NCBI RefSeq assembly: GCF_008727875.1
Contig: NZ_VTWS01000007.1
Location: 248,001-312,000, forward strand
Direction: 5' to 3'
Source: Larkinella humicola
GTDB taxonomy: Bacteria; Bacteroidota; Bacteroidia; Cytophagales; Spirosomataceae
Length of the DNA stretch: 64,000 bases
Below, in pieces: positions 1 through 8,246 of this stretch. How positions within the stretch are numbered: position 1 is the stretch's first letter; the number at the start of each line of letters is the position of its first letter. The notes below the pieces were generated by a model. The model had not been told where the DNA came from, searched no databases, and worked only from the letters and a program-made list of their open reading frames with translations. The translations under genes and the position numbers were made by a program.

Positions 1-2
1 AA

Positions 3-1499
3 GACGAAGAAGAAACTTCCGTGTATTCCAAAGAATTCTGGCTGTTCATCGGTGCCATCGTGCTCTGTCTGGCCGGTTTTCAGGTTCTGAACACCACCTC
101 GTTTCCGGTGTACAACAAAATTGGCGAAGCCTTCGGATTTAGCCCCAACATCGCCATGCCCGCCGATCAGGTGGCGCACTACAACAAATTCCAGATCTGG
201 TTTTTCTCGGCCATTGCGCTGTTGACGGGGATCGGGCAATTCATCTGGTGGCGGAAAGTGGGCAAAGGCAACCTGAATTCCCTCATAACTTCCGGCATCA
301 TTACAATGTTCATCAGTGGCGGTTTGATTGCCTACGGTGATATTACGAAACCGGCTTTTATGGTGCTGCTTACGACATCGGTTTTTGCCATTGTTGCGAA
401 CGCCAGCATTCTGTGGGGTGTCATTCGGGGGAATTACAAGCTGTCGGGTGGCGCGGTGGCCCACATTGGTGTGGCCCTGATGCTGATCGGGATTTTGTTT
501 TCATCGGGCTATTCCAAAATTGTCTCCCTGAACAACACCGGTTTGCTGATTTCGAAAGGGGAAGATTTCACGAAAAACGACAACAAGGAAAACAAGGAAA
601 ACGTCATCCTGTGGCTGAATCAGCCGCAGAAAATGAGTGGTTATTTGCTGACCTACCGGGGCCAGCGGATCGAGATTCGGGATGTGCCGGATTACGTTCC
701 CCGCAACTGGGTCGAGCCGATTGTGGGCGCCACGCCGGAGCTGAGTTTTCACGGCATTGCGACCCGGGATATTGAACAGAACGGCAAGCTGTATCACAAA
801 AAAGGCGATACCGTTGCCCTGCATCCCGAAAACACCTACTACGAAGTGGAATACCGCGAACCGGGTGGCAAAATTTTCACCTTGTATCCGCGCGGTCAGA
901 TCAACGAGCAAATGGGTGCGGGCGGTTTTCTGCCCTCGCCGGATATTCGCCGGATGCCGGGCAAAGACCTCTATACCTACGTTGCGACGGTTCCCGACCC
1001 CAGCAGCGAAGGCACCTGGAGCCCGACGGAAACGTACCGGATTGCGCCCAAAGACACCTTCTTTGTGAACGATTACGTAGCGGTTTTTGACAATGTCATT
1101 CAAACCCGCGAAATCGAAGGAACACCCCTCGGACCAAACGATGCGGCTGTCAAAGCCGTGGTTCGCGTGCTGGACAAGGAGCGGGAATATACCCTGTCAC
1201 CGGCCTTCATCATTAAAGACCGCATGGTGGGCCGCAAAGCCGAAACCAACGAAGAACTCGGCTTACGGCTTCAGTTGAACGAAATTGATCCGCGAACCGG
1301 CCTGTTTACCTTCACGGCCAACACGACCCAGCGCGATTACATCGTGATGAAAGCCAAGGAGATGCCGCTCATCAATCTGCTCTGGATCGGGACGTTTGTG
1401 CTTGTCATCGGTTTTTCAATGGCTGCAATCCGTCGCTACCGGGAATTCACCAAGATGCGGGACAAAAAGAAGCCGACGCTGGTGGGCAGTTCACAGTAG
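3..1499 (+). CDS. ccmF: CcmF/CcsA-type cytochrome c assembly protein, C-terminal part (5' end outside window)
   Basis: The reading frame is open to the left edge (codons D-E-E-E-T-S precede the first possible GTG at 21), so this is the C-terminal part of a larger gene. It shows at least five hydrophobic segments in the first 175 residues, including an AHIGVALMLIGIL segment typical of CcmF-like heme lyase subunits, then a soluble periplasmic-type domain of about 270 residues and a last membrane helix near the C-terminus (LLWIGTFVLVIGF). In CcmF-family proteins the membrane part handles heme and the large loop faces the periplasm, where heme is attached to apocytochrome c. Residue-level heme ligands in the missing N-terminal half cannot be checked. 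Assignment is by overall architecture and motif, not alignment. Confidence 0.82.
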   Translation, partial: DEEETSVYSKEFWLFIGAIVLCLAGFQVLNTTSFPVYNKIGEAFGFSPNIAMPADQVAHYNKFQIWFFSAIALLTGIGQFIWWRKVGKGNLNSLITSGIITMFISGGLIAYGDITKPAFMVLLTTSVFAIVANASILWGVIRGNYKLSGGAVAHIGVALMLIGILFSSGYSKIVSLNNTGLLISKGEDFTKNDNKENKENVILWLNQPQKMSGYLLTYRGQRIEIRDVPDYVPRNWVEPIVGATPELSFHGIATRDIEQNGKLYHKKGDTVALHPENTYYEVEYREPGGKIFTLYPRGQINEQMGAGGFLPSPDIRRMPGKDLYTYVATVPDPSSEGTWSPTETYRIAPKDTFFVNDYVAVFDNVIQTREIEGTPLGPNDAAVKAVVRVLDKEREYTLSPAFIIKDRMVGRKAETNEELGLRLQLNEIDPRTGLFTFTANTTQRDYIVMKAKEMPLINLLWIGTFVLVIGFSMAAIRRYREFTKMRDKKKPTLVGSSQ

Positions 1500-1506
1500 G
1501 CATTTT

Positions 1507-1734
1507 ATGAAAATCAGAGAAACCGTTCTTATTTCCCTTTCCATTGGCTGCCTCATTCTCTGGGTTCTGGAGTTCCGGCGGACGCGTACGTTTGGCGAAC
1601 ATTACTGGCTAATTATGCTGTGTCTGGCGTTTTTGCTGGCTTTTATGTATGTTCGTGGCGTACACCTGAATTCGGTCAAACAAAAACCGGCGGTTCCGGT
1701 GAAACCAACCCGAAAAAAGAAGAAAAAGTCTTGA
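1507..1734 (+). CDS. Small membrane protein, 75 residues, unknown function
   Basis: ATG at 1507 lies 7 bases after the stop of the CcmF-like gene and in the same direction, so the two are probably cotranscribed. Two hydrophobic stretches (about residues 7-20 and 31-46) are followed by a very basic C-terminal tail ending in a run of lysines (KKKKKS). The frame stays open upstream to 1396 inside the previous gene, but that extension is an overlap in another frame and is rejected. The position suggests a small partner of the cytochrome c maturation machinery; this is inference. The TGA stop overlaps the left arm of an inverted repeat. Confidence 0.6.
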   Translation: MKIRETVLISLSIGCLILWVLEFRRTRTFGEHYWLIMLCLAFLLAFMYVRGVHLNSVKQKPAVPVKPTRKKKKKS

Positions 1735-1806
1735 ACTCGGATTACACAGATTAAAGGATTAACCAGGATCGCTGACACGGTCTTTTAATCCGCGTAATCC
1801 GAGTTC
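1733..1806. repeat. Imperfect inverted repeat, 26-nt arms
   Basis: Arms at 1733-1758 and 1781-1806 pair with about 22 of 26 matches around a 22-nt loop. The left arm starts inside the TGA stop codon of the 75-residue gene, and the right arm ends 9 bases before the ATG at 1816. The arm word resembles GGATTACACAGATTAAAGGA. It may act as a terminator or mRNA 3'-end stabiliser. Confidence 0.7.
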
Positions 1807-1815
1807 AGAAACCCT

Positions 1816-3111
1816 ATGGAATCCTACAGTATTCTCCTCGGAGCATTCGTGGCACTGGTGCTGGCCGGTTTTTTCTCGGCGGTCGAGATGGCCTACCAAT
1901 CGGTGAACCGGCTTTATTTTGAACTGCACAGTAAACAGGGGCCCCTAGGCGAGAAGCTGGTATCGGCCTTTCTGAAACAACCCATTCTGTTTGTCGGCAC
2001 AACCCTCACGGGTAACACGCTCTTTCTGGTGTTATACGGTGTGTTGGGCGTGACGGCCCTCAACCCGTTTCTGTCGGCCTACGTCCCGGATGCGTTCAAC
2101 CACCCCGTTACGCTGATCGTCATCGAAACGCTGATTCTGACGATTGTCTTCATGCCGTTCGCGGATTATGTTCCTAAAAGCCTGGCGCTGATTCATCCCG
2201 ATGCCTTCATGGAAAGGCTGGCCATCCCGATTTGGGTCATCTACAAGGCCATTGCCCCCATCGTCCGGCTGATGGTCTGGCTCACCAAAGGCATCGTCAA
2301 GATTATTCCGGGAAGTCAGTACTCCGAAGTCCGGCCGGTTTTTGGGCTGATCGACCTGAACCACTACCTCCAGCAATTCAACCAGCAAAAACAGCAGGTC
2401 GATTCGAGCCAGGAAGAAATCGATATCGATACCGAAATCCTGAACAATGCCATCGATTTCCGCCACGTAGCTGTGCGGGATTGCATGATTCCGCGGACGG
2501 AAATCACGGCGGTGGATGTGGAAGACAGCATTGAGGAACTGAAGAACTGTTTTCAGGACAGCGGCCACTCAAAAATTATTGTCTACCGTGACAACATCGA
2601 CGACGTCATTGGCTATTGCCACGCCCTCGCCTTGTTTCAAAAACCGCAAACCATCGAGAGCATCCTGACGCCCATTCGGGTGGTGCCGGACAGTATGCCC
2701 GCCCGGTTGTTGCTTGAAAAGTTTCTGGCCGAACGCAAAAGTCTCGCTTTGGTGGTCGATGAATTCGGGGGAACATCGGGTTTGGTCAGCGTCGAGGATT
2801 TGGTCGAACAGATCTTTGGCGAGATTCAGGACGAATACGATACCAACGAAGACTGGGACGAACGGCAACTGGACGACAACACCTGGCTCCTGAGCGCCCG
2901 GCACGAGATCGAGAATCTGAATGAAAAATACGGCTGGGCCATCCCCGAGGGCGACTATGACACGCTGGGCGGCTTGATTTTATCGATCAACGGCGAAATT
3001 CCGAACGTAAACGATGTGATCGAAATGCCGCCGTTCACGTTTACGATTCTGTCGATGACGGAAGCCCGGATCGATCTGGTGCGGGTTCAGATTGTTCAAA
3101 AAGAAGACTAG
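1816..3111 (+). CDS. CorC/HlyC-family (CNNM, DUF21-CBS) membrane protein
   Basis: 431 residues. The N-terminal ~190 residues hold four hydrophobic segments and match the DUF21/CNNM type, starting with a helix containing GFFSAVEMA. Residues about 215-340 form a CBS pair (phrases such as RDCMIPRTEITAV and LVVDEFGGTSGLVSVEDLVEQIFG), and residues about 355-430 form the CorC/HlyC C-terminal domain (YDTLGGLILSINGEIP). Family members act in divalent cation (Mg2+/Co2+) homeostasis at the inner membrane, and a related Bacteroidota protein is the gliding protein GldE. The length is close to GldE, but no other gld gene is present here, so the specific role is open. Confidence 0.85.
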   Translation: MESYSILLGAFVALVLAGFFSAVEMAYQSVNRLYFELHSKQGPLGEKLVSAFLKQPILFVGTTLTGNTLFLVLYGVLGVTALNPFLSAYVPDAFNHPVTLIVIETLILTIVFMPFADYVPKSLALIHPDAFMERLAIPIWVIYKAIAPIVRLMVWLTKGIVKIIPGSQYSEVRPVFGLIDLNHYLQQFNQQKQQVDSSQEEIDIDTEILNNAIDFRHVAVRDCMIPRTEITAVDVEDSIEELKNCFQDSGHSKIIVYRDNIDDVIGYCHALALFQKPQTIESILTPIRVVPDSMPARLLLEKFLAERKSLALVVDEFGGTSGLVSVEDLVEQIFGEIQDEYDTNEDWDERQLDDNTWLLSARHEIENLNEKYGWAIPEGDYDTLGGLILSINGEIPNVNDVIEMPPFTFTILSMTEARIDLVRVQIVQKED

Positions 3112-3183
3112 ACAAGAGAGCAGAGACAAGAGAGTAAAGACATCCTCTGAAATACCGTTACCACTCACTTCTCTAAAACCTTC

Positions 3184-3271
3184 GCATTTGCCCCTAAATC
3201 CCCTAAAGGGGACTTTTGGAATCCGGATTGATCGTGTCCAAGTCCCCTTTAGGGGATTTAGGGGCAAATGC
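3184..3271. repeat. REP-like palindrome, copy 1 (31-nt perfect arms)
   Basis: Arms 3184-3214 and 3241-3271 are exact reverse complements with a 26-nt loop. The core word is CCCCTAAATCCCCTAAAGGG. It sits between two convergent genes (stops at 3111 and 3296). Copies 2 and 3 are at 13227-13307 and 40399-40499, and their loops also resemble this one (an ATCC segment near the start, GTCC at the end). Confidence 0.92.
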
Positions 3272-3295
3272 AAAAACCTATTCTCTATTCTAAAA

Positions 3296-4081
3296 TCACC
3301 CCTGCTCAAACCACTCCCGAAACACGGCGGCTTTTTCCTTGCTGATGGTCAGTTCCGTCGTAGCCGGTTTTCGAAGGGTGACAATCAGCTTGCCGCTGTA
3401 ATGCGATTGATAGCCGGCAATGGCGCTCAGATTGACCAGACACTGGCGGTTCGCGCGGATGAAAACACCCGGGTCGGTCAGTTCCTCCAGTTCGTCCAGC
3501 GATCCGTAATCCGTCACCAGTTTCTGTCCGTCCATCGTATAGAGGTAAATCAACTCATCCCGACAGAAATACCCTACGTTTTCTTCCAGAACCGGCACAA
3601 TGTTACGGAGGTAATGCGCCATAAACCGGTGTTTGTACTTTTTGCTCGGTGCCGAAACGTCCGCCAGTAAATCCCGAAGCTGATCCCGAAAATCGGCCGA
3701 CGTACCGCCCTGCCGCCAACGGTGGTATTTGTCGAAGGCGGTTTTCAACTCATCCGGTTCAACTGGTTTCAGCAGGTAATCGATGCTGTTGAGTTTGAAA
3801 GCCCGAATGGCATACTCGTCGTAGGCTGTCGTAAAAATGATGGGACACTTCGGATTGATGGCGCGATAGATGTCGAAACTGACCCCGTCGGAGAGCTGAA
3901 TGTCCGACAAAATCAGATCCGGCTCCGGAAGTTCGGTGGCACGGTGGCGATCAAACCACTCCATCGCCATCTGCACACTCTCCAGCGGGCCTTCGAGATG
4001 AGCCTCCGGCTCCAGTTGCCGAACCAGCCGGGCCAACGTTTTGGCAACCAGCGGTTCATCTTCGATCAGTAAAATGGTCAT
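3296..4081 (-). CDS. LytTR-family response regulator
   Basis: 261 residues. Residues 1-125 form a receiver domain with the acidic pair E7-D8, the likely phosphorylation site D60 (LILSDIQLSDG), a TTAYDEYA switch segment and the conserved lysine in YLLKPVEP. Residues about 150-261 form a LytTR DNA-binding domain (FIRANRQCLVNLSAI). Such regulators bind short direct repeats in promoters and usually pair with LytS/YehU-type kinases. The only kinase of that kind nearby is at 5166-6191 on the same strand, separated by two unrelated small genes, one on the opposite strand. Pairing is therefore plausible but not proven. Confidence 0.9.
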   Translation of the reverse strand: MTILLIEDEPLVAKTLARLVRQLEPEAHLEGPLESVQMAMEWFDRHRATELPEPDLILSDIQLSDGVSFDIYRAINPKCPIIFTTAYDEYAIRAFKLNSIDYLLKPVEPDELKTAFDKYHRWRQGGTSADFRDQLRDLLADVSAPSKKYKHRFMAHYLRNIVPVLEENVGYFCRDELIYLYTMDGQKLVTDYGSLDELEELTDPGVFIRANRQCLVNLSAIAGYQSHYSGKLIVTLRKPATTELTISKEKAAVFREWFEQG

Positions 4082-4114
4082 GCCTTATCTACGCTCAAAA
4101 TCGTTTTTTTTATT

Positions 4115-4133
4115 GAACATTCGCCGGATGTTC
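4115..4133. promoter_or_regulatory. 19-bp dyad GAACAT-N7-ATGTTC in a divergent promoter region
   Basis: A perfect 6-bp inverted repeat (4115-4120 and 4128-4133) lies between the LytTR regulator gene (start 4081, minus) and the gene starting at 4169 (plus). Size and position fit an operator serving one or both genes. Which protein would bind is unknown. Confidence 0.35.
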
Positions 4134-4168
4134 CAGTTAGAAAGGGTATATCATTACACCATACTATC

Positions 4169-4621
4169 ATGACTAACGACGAAATAGTTGACTCCCTGAA
4201 CGATCTGGTCAAGATCAACAACGACCGCATCAATGGTTTTGAAAAAGCCGCCGAAGACATCGAAGATGCCGAACTGGCTTCCCTGTTCAAGAATCTGACC
4301 TCACAAAGCCGGAAGTTCCGGAGCGAACTGGCCGACAACATCGTTCGCATTGGCGGAGAAGTTCCCGGGGTTGATGAAACCAGTGCCGGCAGCAAAATTC
4401 ACCGCGCCTGGATTGATATCAAATCGGCTTTCACGGGCAAAGATCGCCATACCGTGCTCGAATCCTGTGTTTTTGGCGAAAATGCGGCTGTTGAAGAATA
4501 CGAAGAAACGCTGGAAGATGAAAGCCTTCCATCGCACATCCGTCAAACCCTCAGCACCCAGCTCGACGAACTCCGCCAGACCCGCGATCAAATCGCGACG
4601 CTGCGGGATGTTACGGAGTAA
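4169..4621 (+). CDS. PA2169-family four-helix-bundle protein (DUF2383)
   Basis: 150 residues, strongly helical, without signal peptide or membrane segment. The opening TNDEIVDSLNDLVKINNDRINGFEKAAEDI, the middle RIGGEVPGVDETSAGSKIHRAWIDIKSA and the late acidic FGENAAVEEYEETL stretch are characteristic of the ferritin-like DUF2383/PA2169 family. Family members are associated with stress conditions and have no settled biochemical activity. The gene stands alone on the plus strand between two minus-strand genes. The 3' side is a long hairpin (4632-4735). Confidence 0.85.
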   Translation: MTNDEIVDSLNDLVKINNDRINGFEKAAEDIEDAELASLFKNLTSQSRKFRSELADNIVRIGGEVPGVDETSAGSKIHRAWIDIKSAFTGKDRHTVLESCVFGENAAVEEYEETLEDESLPSHIRQTLSTQLDELRQTRDQIATLRDVTE

Positions 4622-4631
4622 AATCTGAAAT

Positions 4632-4735
4632 AATATCGAATAATGAATGTTGAATAGCGAATAACGAAAGAGAGCTATTTTTTTGCTTTGGCTCTGACTT
4701 CGTTATTCGCTATTCAACATTCATTATTCAATATT
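4632..4735. repeat. Inverted repeat of the GAATA word family, 37-nt arms
   Basis: Arms 4632-4668 and 4699-4735 pair with one mismatch; loop 30 nt. The arms are built from near-repeats of GAATA, such as GAATGTTGAATAGCGAATAA. It lies between convergent genes, and its right arm overlaps the last codons of the minus-strand gene ending at 4724. A related word is found at 26344-26436. A bidirectional terminator role is likely. Confidence 0.85.
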
Positions 4736-5086
4736 CTCTTTTTGTTTTCCTTTCCTCCCCAATCCCGTCGAAACCTCATCCAGCGTAGTCGCCAACTCCT
4801 GAAGTTTTCCTTTCATTTCTTCTTCCGCATTCTCCAGACTTTTCCGGGTCAGCTTCGCCAGGGAATGCAACGACTCGGCAATTAACAGGCTTTTTCCGGT
4901 GGCCAGTGCCGCCTTCAGTTGCTCCAGTTCATCCGAAATATCGTCCAGAACCAGGTGACCTGATCCGAGCGCCCGGACCCATTGATCAATGAAGCTGTTT
5001 GCCATCGGTTGCAAATGAACCGGATCGGTGGTCAACTCCCGGAGCGTAATGTCCAGCAGTTGGTCGGCATTGTGTGCGTGCGTCAT
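4724..5086 (-). CDS. Hypothetical helical protein, 120 residues
   Basis: I do not recognise a family. The protein is soluble and almost entirely helical, with heptad-like patterning from about residue 45 to 105 (DELEQLKAALATGKSLLIA, then EEEMKGKLQELATTLDEV). It has no cysteine and a basic C-terminal tail. The last four codons lie inside the right arm of the hairpin 4632-4735, so the repeat has probably shaped the C-terminus. It lies 79 bases downstream of the histidine kinase gene on the same strand and may be cotranscribed with the export operon. Confidence 0.6.
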   Translation of the reverse strand: MTHAHNADQLLDITLRELTTDPVHLQPMANSFIDQWVRALGSGHLVLDDISDELEQLKAALATGKSLLIAESLHSLAKLTRKSLENAEEEMKGKLQELATTLDEVSTGLGRKGKQKENIE

Positions 5087-5165
5087 AGTTTTCTATAAAA
5101 TGATGATTGCGCACAATGTACGACGATTGGCCATGCATTTGTTATTTTTCAGAGTTCATTTTTCA

Positions 5166-6191
5166 TTAAACCAAGGGAATGCTCACCCGGAACCGGTCAT
5201 TGTATTCTTCCACTTTCACTTCCTTCTCGCTCAAAAAGTGGTATAAAGCTTTCAAATTCGTCAACCCTTGCCCATTCGACGTTTCAACCCGCGGTTTTCG
5301 TTGCAGGTTATTTTCGACAGAGACGTAGTCTTCATCCGCTACGATTTGAATGGTCAGCGGCTGCCCGGCATTGGCAACATTGTGCTTGATGGCATTTTCA
5401 ACCAGAATTTGTAAAGTTACCGGTACAATGGCTTTATCGGAGTAGGCCGGTGGGATTTTCACCTGAATATCAAGCGAGCCATTAAAGCGGGTTTTTAGGA
5501 GCAGAATGTAGTTATTTATAAATTCGGTTTCGGTGGTTAAGCTCACCAGGTCCTTGTCTTTATGCTGGATGACATACCGGAATACTTTCGATAGTTGCCG
5601 CAAAAACTGCGATGCTAAATCTGGATTTTCGTGAATTAATCCGTCCAGAGACGACAAACTATTGAAGAGGAAATGCGGGCTAATCTGATTTTTTAAACTA
5701 TCGAGCTGCACCTGAACTTTCTCCTTTTCGAGTTGGGTCGCCCGGATGGCATTCTCCTGCCATTGTTTCAGAAAATGGCTGGCGATAAAACCCAGGCACA
5801 CCACCGTATTTGCTAGAAAAACCGTCATTCCAATGATGATCACACTAAAACGATTGAGCAGGGGAATACTCATGACTTGAGCCGATAAAAACTCCGTATA
5901 GACAAAATACGTGATGCCTAAATACACGGTCTTTACCACGCCCCACCCGCCAATAATCTGAATCACAACGCGTAATTTGATATTTTTCTCAAAGGGTAAT
6001 TGGCGATTCAGATAGTCGTTGAACCAGTAGTGGAAGAGCCAGATGGCATTCAAAACAAAAAAGGACAGAAAAAACAATTCAACCTGAACCTGCCAGGTAA
6101 TATCGGGCATCAACCACTGGCGACCCACCACGCCACCCAGCGCTCCCCACAGCAATAGCAACTCGACGTATTTGTTAAATTTGATTTTCAT
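5166..6191 (-). CDS. LytS/YehU-type sensor histidine kinase
   Basis: 341 residues. Four hydrophobic segments occupy roughly residues 8-30, 36-56, 74-97 and 113-140. After a short coiled coil comes the His_kinase domain with the phosphoacceptor motif SPHFLFNSL (H173), then an HATPase domain with an N-box (LQILVENAIKHNV) and a G-box (NGQGLTNL). There is no separate sensor domain, so the stimulus is probably sensed in or at the membrane. The start overlaps the end of the ABC ATPase gene by 17 bases, so production is probably coupled to the exporter. The natural partner is a LytTR regulator, and one lies at 3296-4081. Confidence 0.9.
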   Translation of the reverse strand: MKIKFNKYVELLLLWGALGGVVGRQWLMPDITWQVQVELFFLSFFVLNAIWLFHYWFNDYLNRQLPFEKNIKLRVVIQIIGGWGVVKTVYLGITYFVYTEFLSAQVMSIPLLNRFSVIIIGMTVFLANTVVCLGFIASHFLKQWQENAIRATQLEKEKVQVQLDSLKNQISPHFLFNSLSSLDGLIHENPDLASQFLRQLSKVFRYVIQHKDKDLVSLTTETEFINNYILLLKTRFNGSLDIQVKIPPAYSDKAIVPVTLQILVENAIKHNVANAGQPLTIQIVADEDYVSVENNLQRKPRVETSNGQGLTNLKALYHFLSEKEVKVEEYNDRFRVSIPLV

Positions 6192-6867
6192 GACTGGAAA
6201 TGATCATGCCATCCGACATCTCGATAACCCGGTCGCAGCCAGCGGCAAAGTCGGGGTCGTGGGTAACGGCAATAATGGTTTGGTGGTTTTCCTGCGCAAT
6301 TTCGCGGAAAATATCGAAGACAATCCCAGTATTGGTCTTGTCCAGGTTCCCCGTTGGTTCGTCGCCCATCACAATGGTCGGATCGTTGATCAGGGCGCGG
6401 GCGATGGCCACGCGTTGCTGCTGTCCGCCCGATAATTTGCTCGATAGTTTGCGGGCGTGGTCCTCCATCCCGATCATTTTCAGCTTTTCGTAGGCCCGGT
6501 GTTCCACTTCTTTTTCCGAATACCTCCCTAGTTTTAAAGCCGGAAGCATCACGTTTTGTAAGGTGGTGAATTCCGGCAACAAAAAGTGAAACTGAAACAC
6601 AAAACCAAGGTGTTCATTGCGAAACTTCGACAGATAATCCTGACTGCGACCCGTTAATGTCTGCCCATTAATTTCCAGCGTGCCTTCATACTCCGTATCC
6701 ATCGTTGACAGCAAATACAACAGCGTCGATTTGCCGCAACCTGACTTGCCAACGATCGCCAGAAATTCGCCTTTATTGACCTCGAACGTCACATCTTTCA
6801 GCACCTGAAATCGATCAGGTTCGGTGAAGTACTTGTTGAAATGCGATGCTTTTAATACCTTTTCCAT
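6175..6867 (-). CDS. ABC transporter ATP-binding protein (MacB/LolD type)
   Basis: 230 residues, one nucleotide-binding domain. Walker A GKSGCGKST is at about residues 40-48, the signature LSGGQQQR starts at 145, and the Walker B region IVMGDEPTGNLD has D169 and E170. The GNLD continuation is typical of the LolD/MacB subfamily, which drives mechanotransmission through FtsX-like permeases rather than carrying substrates through the membrane. The permease gene lies 2 bases upstream, so the two form a unit. Together with the adaptor and TolC genes further upstream this predicts a tripartite exporter. Substrate unknown. Confidence 0.94.
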   Translation of the reverse strand: MEKVLKASHFNKYFTEPDRFQVLKDVTFEVNKGEFLAIVGKSGCGKSTLLYLLSTMDTEYEGTLEINGQTLTGRSQDYLSKFRNEHLGFVFQFHFLLPEFTTLQNVMLPALKLGRYSEKEVEHRAYEKLKMIGMEDHARKLSSKLSGGQQQRVAIARALINDPTIVMGDEPTGNLDKTNTGIVFDIFREIAQENHQTIIAVTHDPDFAAGCDRVIEMSDGMIISSHENQI

Positions 6868-6869
6868 CG

Positions 6870-8126
6870 TTATCCTCTTAATATCGAAACCGGGTCTACT
6901 TTCGAGGCTTTTCGAGAAGGAAAATAACCGGCTAAAACCGTCGTAATCAATCCGAAGAGAAGGCCCATTCCGTAGTATTTCGGATCAAAAATAACCGGGA
7001 ACGTTTTGATGCTTAAAAAATCCCCGGCGTTGAACGGCGTTATCGACAATAAATAACTGAGAATAAAGCCAATCAACAGCCCCAGTAATCCACCCAATAC
7101 GCCGATAAAAACCGCCTGGAGCAGAAAAATCAGAACGATATCTTTCCCTTCAAAACCGGTCGCTTTCAAAATGGCAATGTCCTTTATTTTATTGATGACA
7201 TTCATGTTCATGATGTTGTAAATGCCAAAACCGGCCACTACCAGCAGCGTCATCGACACCACAAACGTCATGACATTCCGGATTTTTTCGCCCGCCAGGA
7301 TGGCCGAGTTTGCTGTCGCCCAGTCTTCCGTATAATATCCGTACATGGCCCGCAGTTTTTTACCCAGTGGCAGCGCCAGTAACGGATCGAACATTTTGAT
7401 GTGAATATCGGTCACATAGCTCGCATCTTTCTGCAAAATTTCCTGCACTGTCGATAAATTGGCGTAACTCTTGGTGTTGTCGACCGTTCCGATGCCGAAT
7501 CCGAAGGTGCCGACCACCCGCAGAATCATCGTCCCCCCCGTCGGCGTCGTCACACTTACCTTGTCACCTTCGCGAACGTTGAGCTTACGGGCCAGCACAT
7601 TACCCATAATCAGTCCGTTCGGGTTGGACCGCAAGGCTTCAATCGTCCCGGATTTTAACCGGCTTTTCAGGTTATACAGACGGTTTTCGCGATCGATGTC
7701 AACCCCGGCGATGGTTCCTGAAATTTGAATGGGACCGTTGTTATAGAATGCCTGCGTGCTGAGTTGGGGCGAAACGCCCAGCACGCCCGGTTCCTGCTCG
7801 ATCCGCCGGGCGATCAGAAAACCGTTTTTCAGCCGCGACAATTGTTCCTTCGGTTTCTGGTGATAGATGACGTTGAAAGCCGAGTCGCTCCGGTTCAATT
7901 GGTCGATCAGGGCGGGGCGCTGCGTGTTCACCTCGTTGTACATCCGCACGTGCGGACTGGCGTCCAGCGCCGAGTCTTCCAGAAACTGGTTGACGCCCTG
8001 CATGAACGAAATCATGGTGATGAACATGGCAATCCCGAACGTCACGCCCAGCATGGCAACGAGGGTTTGCCGCTTCTTCGACAGCAGGTGCGTTTTGGCA
8101 ATTTGGGTGGTGATGCTGAGATTCAT
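6870..8126 (-). CDS. FtsX/MacB-type ABC transporter permease
   Basis: 418 residues. A first transmembrane helix near residues 15-45 is followed by a periplasmic MacB-like domain of about 220 residues, then three C-terminal helices (about 285-310, 335-365 and 380-405) of the FtsX fold with MNMNVINKIKDIAILKATGF. It ends VDPVSILRG, the usual FtsX-permease ending. It works with the ATPase encoded 2 bases downstream. A long hairpin separates it from the adaptor gene upstream. MacB-type systems export toxins, peptides or lipoproteins; nothing here narrows the substrate. Confidence 0.92.
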   Translation of the reverse strand: MNLSITTQIAKTHLLSKKRQTLVAMLGVTFGIAMFITMISFMQGVNQFLEDSALDASPHVRMYNEVNTQRPALIDQLNRSDSAFNVIYHQKPKEQLSRLKNGFLIARRIEQEPGVLGVSPQLSTQAFYNNGPIQISGTIAGVDIDRENRLYNLKSRLKSGTIEALRSNPNGLIMGNVLARKLNVREGDKVSVTTPTGGTMILRVVGTFGFGIGTVDNTKSYANLSTVQEILQKDASYVTDIHIKMFDPLLALPLGKKLRAMYGYYTEDWATANSAILAGEKIRNVMTFVVSMTLLVVAGFGIYNIMNMNVINKIKDIAILKATGFEGKDIVLIFLLQAVFIGVLGGLLGLLIGFILSYLLSITPFNAGDFLSIKTFPVIFDPKYYGMGLLFGLITTVLAGYFPSRKASKVDPVSILRG

Positions 8127-8138
8127 GAGTTTTTGATC

Positions 8139-8237
8139 GTTATTTCGCGGAGCTGAGCGGAGTTTAAAAGAGTTAAGCGGAGAAAATTAATAACTCTGCT
8201 TAACTCTTTTAAACTCCGCTCAGCTCCGCGAAATAAC
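8139..8237. repeat. Inverted repeat of the TTTCGCGGAG word family, 44-nt arms, inside an operon
   Basis: Arms 8139-8182 and 8194-8237 pair with one mismatch in 44 and an 11-nt loop. Unlike most hairpins here it lies between two codirectional genes of one operon (adaptor and permease). It could act as a partial terminator or an RNase-processing site that sets different levels of TolC-adaptor and permease-ATPase. Relatives: 14177-14271, 29896-29998 and 31221-31313. Confidence 0.92.
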
Positions 8238-8246
8238 TTTGTAAAT

